A stretch of DNA of 64,000 nucleotides from Ampelocalamus luodianensis. Its lineage: Eukaryota; Streptophyta; Magnoliopsida; Poales; Poaceae. The position numbers and the translations under genes are program-made. The notes below the pieces were generated by a model. That model made no database searches, was not told the DNA's origin, and worked only from the letters and a program-made list of their open reading frames with translations. Positions 35,429 to 46,655 of the stretch are shown piece after piece. The stretch spans positions 26,773,080 to 26,837,079 of the forward strand of contig CM070617.1 in assembly GCA_036346255.1 (NCBI GenBank), read 5' to 3'. Positions within the stretch are counted from its first letter, which is position 1; each line of letters begins with the position of its first letter.

Positions 35429-37378
35429 ATGGCTAGTGAGGGTATGCATATAGGAAAGGCTCCTTTGTTTGATGGCTCAAATTATTCCTATTGGAAAATT
35501 AGAATGTCTATTTTCTTAAAAGCCATGAGTCCGAACATATGGAAAATTGTAAATGAGGGTTATGTTATGCCTCTTGATCCAACAATCCTCACGGTTCAAG
35601 ATGAACGTAATGCTCATTTAGATGCTTAAGCAATGAATGCTCTCTTTGGTGCTTTGAACGCGGATGAGTTAAATAGAGTGAGCAATTTGGAAACCGCTCA
35701 TGATATTTGGACCACCCTCTCCGAAATTCATGAGGGCACATCCACGGTCAAAGAAGCCAAGTTGCATAGGCTTCGGATTAAATATGAGACATTCATAATG
35801 TTGCCAAATGAAAACATCACCAAGATGTATTCAAGACTAAACAACATTATAAATGAACTCAAAGGTCTTGGTACTAACCTTCTTGATGTTGATGTTGTGC
35901 GCAAAATGCTTAGGGCCCTTCCGGATAAATATGAGACATTGGTGACATTATTTCTCAACTCTCCCGAGTTGCCAAGAATGACACCAACCGGACTTTTGGG
36001 CAACCTCATCACTAACGAGCTATACAAGAAGGACAAGGAAGAGCTATTGGAATCATCTTCATGCAAGAAGAAAATTACCGCTTTCAAAACTAAAGCGGAA
36101 TCAAGTGATGATGAGGATGAAGAAGAAGACTCGGATGAGGAGTACGCTCTTCTTGTGAGGAAAATGAAGAAATTCATGAGAAGACGCCCACATCGAAACT
36201 TCAACTTCAACAAATTCAAGAAAGGACAATCCTCAAGTGACAACAAGAGATATAGTAACATTCGTTGTTATGAATGTGATGAGAAGGGACACATAATCTC
36301 AAATTGCCCCAACAATAAGGATGACAAAGATAAACCATTAAAGAAGAAGGAATTCGATGGAAAGAAGAAGCTTTTCAAAAGGCTTCACAAAGGGGGCAAA
36401 AATGAAGCTCACATTGGAGAGTGGGATTCCGACGAAGAATATTCGGATTCCGACTCCGAATCAAGTGATGAAGAGTCTCCTAAGAAAAGAGGACTTGTCG
36501 GCATCGCCATAAAGGAAACTCCGTTACTCTTCACGTCTCCTACATGCCTTATGGCAAAAGGAGATAAGGTAAAATCTATTAATAATGATGCTCCTTCATA
36601 TGATGAATTAATGGACATGGTTGAAGATTTAAATGAATATATTGGAAAAGAGAAATCAAAATTTAAAGTCTTAAAGAAAGAGTATATTTCTCTAAAAGAC
36701 TCTTATGAGGAGCTAAAGGAAGCTCATGATTCTTTTCTCCTAAAAGATATAGAAAAATCTCATTCAAATATTGGTATTACTTGTGATTTAATGAATGAGA
36801 TGCCAAGAGTAGAAAGTATGCCAAATGCTAAAATCATGTCTAGTATTTCTACCTCTTGTGATGACTTGCTATCCATATCTTGTTGCTCAAATGATGATTC
36901 AATTATTGGTATGAATAATACGTGTGACCCTTTGCTAATTGTTGAAAATCATGAGTTAAAAGAGCAAGTCACCAAGCTAAGTAAGAGCTTGGAAAGATGC
37001 TTCAAGGGTAAATCAACCCTTGACAAGTTATTAAGTGAGCAAAGGTGCTCATTCAATAATGAAGGACTTGGGTATGTGCCCAAGAAAGGTAAGAAACTGG
37101 TAAACAAGCCTCCAAGGTTTATTAAGCAAAATGGTAAATATTGCAATAAATGTGGTAAGGTAGGACACATGTCAAATGCTTGTTTAAATATTAATGTTAA
37201 ATCCTATGGCATTTATGATTCTTGCTACATGCTTAAGAAATCCATTGATGGTAAAATAATTGCAAGATTTATTGGCACTTCGATTTTAGGCGCTAAAAGG
37301 AATGCTATTTGGGTGCCTAAAGCCTTGGTCACTAACCTCCAAGGACCCAAACAAATTTGGGTACCTAAAAGAACTTGA
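35429..37378 (+). pseudogene. Sirevirus gag with one in-frame stop
   Basis: Starts MASEGMHIGKAPLFDGSNY. A TAA at 35627-35629 replaces the Gln codon kept in the sister copy (22704-24272), a C-to-T change. Downstream, about 580 codons are open: capsid region, acidic linker (SSDDEDEEEDSDEEY), CCHC knuckle CYECDEKGHIISNC, charged coiled coil, and a second knuckle CNKCGKVGHMSNAC near 37140. Confidence 0.9.
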
Positions 37379-37392
37379 TTCTTGTTTTGTAG

Positions 37393-38064
37393 GTGAACTA
37401 CAAGACCGGTGGAAAACATTGGGTGCTTGATAGTGGATGCACTCAACACATGACCGGTGATAGAAAAATATTCACCACATTCGAGAACGTAAAAAGAAGT
37501 GACAAGATCACCTTTGGAGATAATAGTAAAGGAAAGGTAATAGGATTGGGTAAAATTGCTATCTCAAATGACCTTTTCATTTCAAATGTATCTTTAGTTG
37601 AATCACTTAATTTCAATTTATTATCTGTTGCTCAAATATGTGATCTTGATTTAATTTGCTCATTCTCAAATGAAGGTGTGTCAATTTCAAGTGTAAAGGA
37701 TAATGCTTTAGTTTTCAAAGGTTTTAGATTTGGAAATCTTTACTTGGTTGATTTTTCCTCAAATGCTTCATGCTTACAAACTTGTTTAATTGCAAAAACT
37801 TCTTTGGGTTGGCTTTGGCATAGAAGGCTAGCTCATGTTGGCATGATTCAACTTAAAAAGCTTTTCAAACATGATCTAGTTGTTGGTTTGAAAGATGTGA
37901 AGTTTGAGAAAAATCGACTTTGTAGTGCTTGTCAAGCTTTAAACAAGTCGCAAGCTCTCACCCTTCCAAGAGTATCATGTCAACCTCTAGACCATTGGAA
38001 CTCTTACATATGGATTTGTTTGGGCCAACAACCTATAAGAGTATCGGAAATAGCTATTATTTAG
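37393..38064 (+). pseudogene. Sirevirus protease and GAG-pre-integrase, truncated
   Basis: Protease active site in WVLDSGCTQHMTGD near 37422. The zinc-binding pre-integrase region has LWHRRLAHVGMIQLKKL and CSACQALNKSQ. The frame then shifts at PRVSCQPLDHWN and the element ends. It lies in a different frame from gag. Confidence 0.88.
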
Positions 38065-38119
38065 CTAGGCACATGCAGAATTTGAGGCGGTGGTGCGCCC
38101 TCGGTTTCAGCGGTACCAG

Positions 38120-39597
38120 CTGAAAAGCATCTAGGCCCCTAAAAATATATTTTGGTAATTTATGATAATATGTGAAAATGGGACTTTTTGGTTTGTTGAG
38201 TTTTACAAGGCCTAGTCCCATTGGAAAATATGATCTTGAAGATGCATGCTAAAAGTTTTATGAAGATCAAGTCTGACTCAAGGATAAGGTACAAGTGGTT
38301 TTGAAATTATTTTCTTTTCTGGTCTTAGGAGAAATAGATGGAAGACCGGATTATAGGTTAAATGTCGTACTATTAAGAGGATCATGTCCTGTAGCTTGAA
38401 GGCATGTCTTGTGCTTTATGGATCAATTTAGGATCATGCATGCATATGGATTCTCTTTCTAAAAACCAAATATGCCTTGTCGGGACAATCGGTACTCTGG
38501 CGTTATGCGTGCGGAACTACCGCCTCGGTTGTTCCGATCGTTAGTTGGCGGTATGTTTTTCTGAGAGAGTCTCTTTTATGGTTTGATGCCAAAACCTAAG
38601 CGCGGTAGTACGCTTGATGTTCATCTTGGTATGGCCGAATACGGTAATCTGCGGTGTTAAGCGGAACTACCGCATCTTTGGTTATTCCGAATGTTAAGCG
38701 GTATGTTTTTCGATAAGCACCCTTTTGTCTCTCTTGGAAAGCGGTAGTACGCAATCTCCTTGCGGTATGACGCCTTGCGGTAATACCGCTTCGTCGGTTG
38801 ACGGTAGTGCAGCTCTGCAAGATTAAGCGGCTATGTCGGGTCATTTAATCGTCTGTTATAGCCGTTCTTTGTAGTGGTTGGAGAAGTGCGGTAATCACGC
38901 TTCCTTGCATGGCGGTAGTACGCATGTGGTTGAAAAGTGGGTTTTCTTCTCCAGCGGTTATAATTGTTGTTGGGGTATAAATACTTCCCCACCACTCAAG
39001 GACAGGGTGCTAGACCACATTTAACATCCTTAGAGCCTTGTGCATTCATTCAACTCCTCAAATTCATTTGTTCACTCTTTGAGAGGTTGTTGAGCTCATT
39101 CAAAGTGCATTCATCATTCTAGTTGATCCTATTGCACTTGAGTGTCGTCAAGCGAAGGTCTTGGTTTGTTACTCTTGGAGTTTTGCCGAACTCCTAGGCG
39201 GCAGCGGTGATTGCACGGTGATCTCTTCAAGAAGATTGTGAAGAGGCCGGTGCCCATATTGTGAGTGGTTTGGTGTTCACCATCTCGGAGTGGAGGAAGA
39301 ACAACCAATAGTGATCGAGAAAGGCTTAATACGTGGGCCGGCGGTTTGTTCAAGCTCCTCAGCGTGGACTAGTGAAGACAAGCAAGTCTTGATACCACGG
39401 AAAACATCGTTGTCTCATTGTGGTTATTCTAGTCTTTACTCTTCGCATTTATATTTCTAGCTTGATCTTTGTGCTTGTATTGTAGCTAGAAGTATAATTT
39501 GTTTAGACTAAGTTATTAATTAGCTTATCTCGTTAATTTGTTTAAAAGTTTAAAACCTCCTATTCACCCCCTCTAGTCGGTTATCCTTGATCCTACA
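38120..39597 (+). repeat. Sirevirus LTR (solo-like) in the MULE right terminus
   Basis: About 1,478 bp. Left flank ACCAGC and right flank ACCGCT suggest a 5-bp ACCGC target duplication with one inserted base. On both sides the flank is MULE TIR sequence, so read alone it looks like a solo LTR insertion at the GGTACCGC site also seen in the left TIR near 20135. Confidence 0.82.
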
Positions 39598-40229
39598 ACC
39601 GCTCTCGCATGCAGTCGCATTTGCAAATTACTGTTTGAGCGAGGGCTAGTTTTGAAATTCAAGCGAGCTCTGGGGCGGAAATGCAAAAATTTTGCCTAAT
39701 AGTACTACAAAGATTACATAAATTGGAAAATAACATTAACGTATCAGTGATATGTGGCCTCAAGCCCCGCATGTCATCCTCATATTGAATGTTATATTCC
39801 AATATATACATCTTAGCAATGTTACTAAGCAAAATTTTCCAAAATTAAAACATACAAGAACATTTTGTTCATTATACAAAAGTACAAATGGTTGGTCTGC
39901 TGATCATATCTCCCAATAATCAAAAGTAGAAAAACAAACTTTAATTCTGGAAAAAAAACTTATTTCTTCTTCTTTCTTTCTTTTCTTTCCTATTGGGAGG
40001 AATCAAGTCCAAAAAGCAATATAGAAAGAAAAAGAAAAAGGTGAGCAAGTAGAACATTTTAGGAGAAGCCTTTATTAATTCTCATACAAGACTAGATCTC
40101 TCACCCTACTCTAAGCCACAATCCCTACAAATTACTCAACATAATTTTTCTGTCAGCACAACCTCGCAGATAACACATATCTCAAAGGCTGAGCTAGTAT
40201 AGGTAGAGAGACCTAGAAACTAAATCCAA

Positions 40230-40508
40230 CGCTTCTTCTCCTGTGACCAGTATAATATCAAACGTCCATTTGTTGGCTAAAGGAGGAATTGTGTAGACTG
40301 CAAAAACAATTGAAAACAAAGCACACATCATACAAAGTTTATAACACGCATATATCATGCATCGGTACAAAATACTTTATAGAGGCCAGTCCCTTAGGCT
40401 TTTGTCGCACTCATCTTCAACTTGGGTGCCCATGGTGGTCGACTTTGTGTCGGCCACCATAACCACTACGAAGGTGATGATCGAGAACAAACCCACGAGT
40501 TTTGCCAT
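40230..40508 (-). pseudogene. LTP2: 8-cysteine gene with its core deleted
   Basis: The ATG at 40508 opens a signal peptide (MAKLVGLFSIITFVVVMVAD) followed by only one cysteine (EDECDKSLRD) and a TAA at 40379-40377. By comparison with LTP3, about 200 bp coding for cysteines 2 to 8 is deleted; similarity resumes at the exon-1 end and intron. The small second exon with an intact TTTTTGCAG acceptor remains near 40300. The TATA box is kept. It cannot make the fold. Confidence 0.85.
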
Positions 40509-40602
40509 GGCTACTAGTATCAACCGTAGTAGGCCTCACTCTTGGATGTTAACACATGAATTGTGTGGTTTTGGTGTGAGTGTTTAGAGTTGGGTAGTTG
40601 GG

Positions 40603-40610
40603 TTTATATA
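40603..40610 (-). promoter_or_regulatory. TATA box of LTP2
   Basis: TATATAAA on the minus strand about 95 bp upstream of the ATG, equivalent to the LTP1 TATA. Confidence 0.55.
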
Positions 40611-40619
40611 GGTGTGTTG

Positions 40620-41316
40620 AGGGGAAGAGTTCACATTTAATATGCAATATTGCAAATAGCACCCTCATATTCTCCACTCGATGCAAACCATTGGTTTCTA
40701 TCAAGGTGGGGGGTGGACCTACGTAGACAAGTGTCAATACTAGTGCTACTACATAGACAAGTGTCAACACTTTTGTTGGGATTTCGACTTGCTTATGTCT
40801 CAAAAGCAATTCGTTTTGTTGGAGGCGTCACTACATCCACATTGCATACATGCATCAAATGTATGTTTGTTAAGAAAGATATTTTATTAGCCTATTTACT
40901 GGATATTTGTATTTTTTTTAGTACAAATACGATAGGTCAAGCCAATTTGAGACTTCAAAACAAATTGGTCATGAGCTCTAGGATTCACCTGGAAGGAAGC
41001 ATACTCAGGCGAATCCGGGGATTTGAACCCGAGTGGACGAGTGGATGATGTCAACTCTTCACCAACCAGCCATGTGCCAGTTCCTAGCCAACTGAAGCCT
41101 AACTTGACTTTAATTGACATTTCTAACTAGTATCGATCATTTCACCCAAATTAGCTAACCAACCACCACCAATAGGACATGCATAAGCCCATGCCTTTTT
41201 AAAATAAACCTGAACTTTTTATTGACCTGTCCATGGACCAGATGCTCAAGATCACCTCTAAAATTAAATAATAGAAAACGTTAATTGTACAAAAGTACGA
41301 ATGGTTGATCATCATG
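40620..41316. other. host DNA upstream of LTP2, partly duplicated
   Basis: 41060-41270 resembles S1/S2 sequence (15430-15620 and 19840-20035). It ends at the TCATG target site of the large Ty3 element. No gene seen. Confidence 0.55.
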
Positions 41317-44300
41317 TGTAACAGCCCAAATTTCAAATTCCAGTAAAATTTAAAAGTTTATTTATGTTTGTGGTTTTCTGAATTTTCAAAAGCTTTTATA
41401 AGTATTTTAAAGCTAAAACAAATTTATTTACAAAATTAAAAGCCAACAAATAGTTGGAAATAATTTTATTAAGTCGAGAATGAGTATAGGAATTTACGTG
41501 AATTTTCCATAATTTTTGGAAGTGTTTTGATATTTTCTAAACCTTATTTGAATTATCGAGTTTAATCAAATAGAAAAGCAATAGAAAAACAAAAAAATAG
41601 CGTGGGCGAAACCCACCAGCCTCGGCCAACAACTTTCGCGCGCGCGGCCCATCGGCTGCTTTTGCCACGTCAGCCTCTCGCCCTCTTCCACCATCAGATC
41701 AAAATCGGACGGTGCCATCTCTCGTATCTCCTCTTTTCTTCACCGTTGGACCATGCGAAGCGGCGGGATCGTTCATCACAACCGCCTGCGGTCGGTATTG
41801 TTATCGTCAACGAGGCCGTGCGATCCTAATCAACGGCGCGCAAATATTCACTTACACCGGGGATCTAATCGTCCTTACGTTGAAGATCGGACGACGCGCG
41901 ATCATCGTTTTCCCGCACCGTCTTCCTTCTTCCTCGCGCGGCGGCTGGGATCTCGCCATTTTAGCGTGGCCGAGCTCCACGATCTCGGCCGTTGTAGCCT
42001 CTCGCCCGCGATCACGTCGCGCGCGAACCGCACAAGCAACGCCCGTCCGCACCCGTTACCCATCATCCCGCGTCCGGTTGCACAACTCACCACAACCGCC
42101 ACGACCTCGCCCGTCCCGCCGTTATAGCCTCGCGCGTACCCTATAAAGGGAGCACGGTGCGCCACATTCCCCTCATCACAACGCCCAAACTCTCACACCC
42201 TCCGCCCCAGGCTCGCCGTGTTCGGAGATTCATCGCCGTCGGCCACGAGCTGGAGCTCATTTTCCGCCGCCGTCTGCCGCGGGTCCCGCGCCACCACCAT
42301 CGGCATCGGCATCGTCGGGCGAACCTCAAGCACCCCTCCATCGCCGCGAGCGCCACCGGGCTCCCTGCGCCGACAAGCCGACACCGCCGCGCATATCTTC
42401 GCGCGCGGCTATCGCGTGCCCTCGGTGACCAAAGCAGGTGCCGTGACCCCAGCCGTCTCCTCTTCCATTTGACACCACCGCACCTCGTCGTGCGCGTTCG
42501 CCGGCGAGCACACGACCGGCGTCGCGGTGCCAAGGTGGCGTGGCGGCGCCACGTCACGCCACCTCGCGCCACGAGCGCGCGTCGGCGCCACCTCCCTCCC
42601 TGCGCGCGTGTCGCGCTGCGTGCACGATCCACCACCCAGCTAAAGGTCCCATGGACTTGGTCCATGTGGACCATGTCAATGACACATGGGCCCCATGTGT
42701 CGAAATTCTTTAATTATTATAATTCCGAAATTCCGTCTTGATGTAATCATTGCGCAATAAATGGATTTTCGATGGGAAAATAATTACGGAAATTCAATAA
42801 AATTTGATTTAGATATAAACTTGAAATTCATAACTTTTGCATATGAACTCCAAATTGGGTGATTCAAATTGCAAAATTTATATAAAATTATAATCTAGCT
42901 AACTAAACCAAAATATTTCAGTTTGGAGTTGATTTGAACTATGTTTTGAATTTATTTGAATTTGCATTGAATTTGTCGTATTTTAGCGTATAGACTTGAC
43001 GACTCAGGAGAGTTGATCAAGCGAAGATTTAGAATTTCAAGACATCGACCAAGGCAAGTTACACCATTGACCATATTGCTATTATTTTAAGTTATTTTCA
43101 GTTTTAAATTCCTTATTGCATGCATATGTTGTTATAAATATTTTAATATCTGTTTCACGTATAGTTAATTCCATGTGTTATTGTATGGCCAAATTTGAAT
43201 GTTGTATCTGATTACCTTGATACCATAGGCAAGATATTACCAAAATTCAAATGTATGTAGCCAAGCTTAGTTCACATTCTGAGAATTTGGGAGGTTTTAC
43301 AGATTTCTACAAATTGTTTTCAAACTTGATATTGTGGTATTGTTTTACCACATGAGTTTATAAATGAAGTTTTATTCAAAATAAAACCAAAATGGGTTTG
43401 GATTTGGGCGAAATGGTGAATGGTGGAGTGCGAGGTTTATGCACGGGTTTGATCTAGTTAAGATCAAGGCCCATGGGTTGTGGAATAGCGCCCAAGTCAA
43501 TTGAGGACCGGTCTTTGAGCAGCTTATTGCTATGCCATAACGTACCACCACATGTCTGTATGGGCGAGATTTGGTGACTAATTTGTGATGTCCTAGTATA
43601 TTTATGTCATGTGATTTTGTGGGTGTCGGCTAGGCGTTTTATTCCACTTGGCGCAGAGAGGCTTCAGGAGGGCAGTCGGTCAAAGGGCGAAACCTTAGCG
43701 GGCATGAATGTACTAGGATAAAACATTGTAAAGGCCTCATGGTAATTGCTCGATCCACGCCTACGGAGCGTGAATTGGCGACATAGCGAGCATGTCACCT
43801 CATGTGGGTAAGTTGTACCAACTCTGCGAGTAGAAACTATTCGAATAAGCGCGTCATGATCATGGACATGCTAGCGGGGCCACTTAAAGTTAAATTGTTC
43901 TTTGGTTTTAAATGCTTTATTAAATGTTGAGGATGGTTAATCCTTATGAAAATTAGGCGAGGAAGCCAAGTGTTAGGAGGATCCTTCACTTTATCAATGG
44001 AGGTTATCCACATTACATCATTCTTTGTTTCAAAATATGATTTTATCCATAGTATAAAATTGCCTTAGAAACTACTATGCGTATTCAACTGAAAATCTTG
44101 TTTATGCAAAATAACCCTGCCATACTCACTTGTTTCCTTATGCATGCATTTAAAATCAATATTGGGTGTGACTTGCGAGCACGGTAGTAGTGCTCACTCT
44201 TCTTGAATAAATCTTATTCGGAGAAAGCTATTATCTTGACGGTGAGGACCGGACGAGTAGGCCTTCGACCCAGAGCGATTGCACATGGCGCGCCATGTAG

Positions 44301-44506
44301 CTCCCACTATATTGTTATTTCATTTGTGTTTATCATTTGACATTTGATGTTATTATTCAAGACTCATTTGTATTAAATGATTTATTTATTTAATGTCATT
44401 TACGTTTCGTGATATGAATGTGATATTCATTTTGTGAGGCTGTGTACTGGAAATCTGGGTGGTGTTTGAACACGAGAGAGTCGGGATCCTTCGTTCCGGG
44501 TTGACA
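41317..44506 (+). repeat. 5' LTR of the Tekay-like element
   Basis: 3,190 bp, starting TGTAACAGCCC and ending GGGTTGACA. TATA at about 42141 (CTATAAAGGG) follows a GC-rich promoter. Same family as the solo LTR at 28422-31568. Confidence 0.9.
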
Positions 44507-44671
44507 AAAGTGGTATCGAGCCATATCATTTGTAGTCGGGAGCCACAATAAATTGGTAAAACCATTAAGGACTATTTTCAAAAATTTACAAACTATTTAC
44601 GTGTCTTCAGTCTTACTCTTCCTTTCTCTATTAAAAAATTTCTAAACTCTTGTCCTTTCTAAAAATTGTAG

Positions 44672-46655
44672 ATGGCCGAGAGACAGACCGCATCTCCCAT
44701 GGAGTCTCGCCGGAGAATGGCGGATATCCTATGGAAGATGATGCGACATCACGAGTTTCACGAAGAGACCCACATACCAAGGATACAAGTATATTGTGGG
44801 ACAGCGGGAGGCTATTTGGAGAGTGGAGGTTATCCTCTACTCTAACTTAGCGCCGGATACATCCTTCCACATCTTGGCCCCCAATCGTCGGGAGACTTTC
44901 GAGGCGGCATCAAGATGCGGCAAGAAAGCCGTCGCCGACCGCTACACCTCAGCGCCCATTTCGGAATCTGCATTCGGTATTATCCCATGCACATCCCCAC
45001 TCGGCTAGGCGGTGCCTTGGCTCGGTAGAGAATGAGGATATCTGGAGATCACCCACGGTGGAGTTAGCCAAAGGCGATGGATTACGCCTATGGCAACACC
45101 ACAGACAGTATATCTCGTTCGGGGAGGCTAGAAAGCTGCGAGAGAGAGATTGAAGGCAGTGAAGGTGAATTGGCTCTGTACAAGAAGGGCCAAGGCAGTA
45201 CCTGTAACTCCCCGGACTACACCCCATCCACCCCATAGATGTTTACCCCCACCATTTGAGATATTTGCTTTCCTTTAGTTGTTTGATTAGCTGCGAATTA
45301 TGAGCTACTAACCTTTTGTGGTAGCCATAATTAGATGAATACAATAAAGAATTATTTGCAAAAGAAAAATTTGTGTCTTTGCCTTGCTTTTGTGTGCTTT
45401 TTGGGCTAATATAAATTTACTCCCCCTTAGTGCAACCTTTTCTTCCCTTTCCTAAGTCTTTGGAAAATTCAAGCAGATGGTGAACACCGCGAGAAATGGC
45501 GGCATCGAGGTGAACAGCGGAAATCAGACCATCGGGGCGGCATGTTCAGTAACCTCCCCCCACCAGCGCGGGACCGGATTGGCGGCGGATGATGGCCAAT
45601 CAAACTCACCTTATTGAATTGTTGGCTCGATCGCTCAACAACGCTTCCGAACAACGAACAACGGCGGCTACGCGCGCGACTCGAGCAGCGGCACCCTCCT
45701 CAACGGCGACCATGCCGGAGTTCATGCGTATCGTCCTCAGACATTCTCCGGTATGCAGAGCCAATGGATGCGGCGATTGGCCGTGCCATCGGAAAAAGTT
45801 GGACATCTCACAATGCACGGATCGTGAGAGGTCACGTTAGCAACTCATCGACTCAGCGGACCCGACCTCGAAATGGTGGGACAATTTACGCATCTCCACG
45901 CCAATGCCCGGGCTACCACGTGGGGCGAGTTTGTGAGCCTTCCGTCATGCACACATCCTGCGGCATGATGACGAAGAAGAAGGAGTTTCATGCACTCGCC
46001 AAGGCAATCGCTCGGTGGCGAGTATCTTCACCGTTTCAACGGCTAGCTCGCTATGCCCGGCCGATGTGGCGAGAGATGAAGAAGCGGCAAGAAAGGTTCT
46101 GGAGGACTCAGCGGCGATATCTCTGTCCAACTCATCTCCCGAACTTCACCGACTTCAGCGATTGGTGGACAAGAAGCGATCCGCCGGAGGCCAAACATCA
46201 CGAGATGGAGAACATAGCGGAGGATGGCGCCCGAAGATGCGCAGAGGCTTTCCCAAACCTCGATTCATTGGCGACCCACGCGGCGTGGAAGTTCGATCTT
46301 CCACATCGAGCCGATGCGAATCGGCGCCCCAACACCTCCAACTTCGCGCGCACCAGCGGAGGACAATTTGGCGAAGAGCTCCGCCCCTCGGTGCGAGGTG
46401 ACTGTTTCCCGCAGCGAGACAGGCCATTATGCCAGCAGATGCCCCAAGCGGCAAGCGGCGTCTTTCAAGCGGCACCGGAGCCACGACCAGTGGCGGCGCT
46501 GCAAAGCCGTCGGGCGGTTCATCAAGGGCGTGTGAACCACGTCACGGCCGAGAAACCAGGCGCACCGGATGTTGTGCTTGGTATGTTTCTTGTCAATACA
46601 ATACCGGCTTGGTACTATTTGATTCGGAGCTTCGCATTCTTTCGTGTCAAATAAA
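44672..46655 (+). pseudogene. Tekay-like gag, heavily frameshifted
   Basis: Begins MAERQTASPMES. The upstream gag-like domain contains APNRRETFEAASRCGKKAV (44878 on). The capsid region near 45760 reads KKLDISQCTDRE, continuing through LARYAP-type and RQERF words in shifting frames. The end is GRVNHVTAEKPGAPDVVLG, then the protease region near 46600, where the DSGAS-type motif is only visible across two frames. Confidence 0.75.

Larger units (their letters stand above)
33890..38075 (+). mobile_element. Sirevirus (copia) 5' portion, truncated in integrase
   Basis: 5' LTR 33890-35370, primer-binding site TGGTATCAGAGC at 35373-35384, gag (35429-37378) and protease/pre-integrase (37393-38064). 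It stops at about 38075 before the integrase core. It is inserted in the right TIR of the MULE. The following sequence is not a polypurine tract but a small duplicate of MULE TIR (38085-38119), then another full LTR. Confidence 0.88.
20041..39692. mobile_element. large Mutator-like element with PMD, MuDR transposase and GRF genes
   Basis: Outer ends are inverted: TTTGCATTTCTGGCCCTGTA-type sequence at 20041-20135 and its complement at 39598-39692. The inverted repeat continues inward: about 20135-20770 matches 33310-33889 in reverse, including ACCCTATTTAC, CACTGTAGCAA and a CAATGGAGTTGCAATGC-type segment. TIRs are thus about 0.7 kb. Three genes lie inside: PMD (plus), transposase (minus) and GRF zinc finger (plus). 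Later insertions are a truncated Sirevirus (22.1-26.0 kb), a solo LTR (28.4-31.6 kb) and a Sirevirus-LTR complex (33.9-39.6 kb). The host target is identified by comparison with 15621-15660, but the expected 9-11-bp duplication is not clear. Without later insertions the element would be roughly 7-8 kb. Confidence 0.82.
15917..39960. repeat. tandem duplication copy S2, split by CACTA and MULE insertions
   Basis: Host segments matching S1 are 15917-16122, 19260-20040 and about 39693-39960. The intervening blocks are the CACTA element and the Mutator-like element. Part of the same sequence reappears again at 41060-41316 and in the patch at 51235-51460. S2 also has a ~130-bp deletion near 19295 relative to S1 (14745-14890). 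Confidence 0.8.

Noticed and set aside
42141..42741. Possible host gene downstream of the CTATAAAGGG box with an open frame
   Set aside because: The segment is part of an LTR repeated at 51.6-52.2 kb; the frame is not kept between copies.
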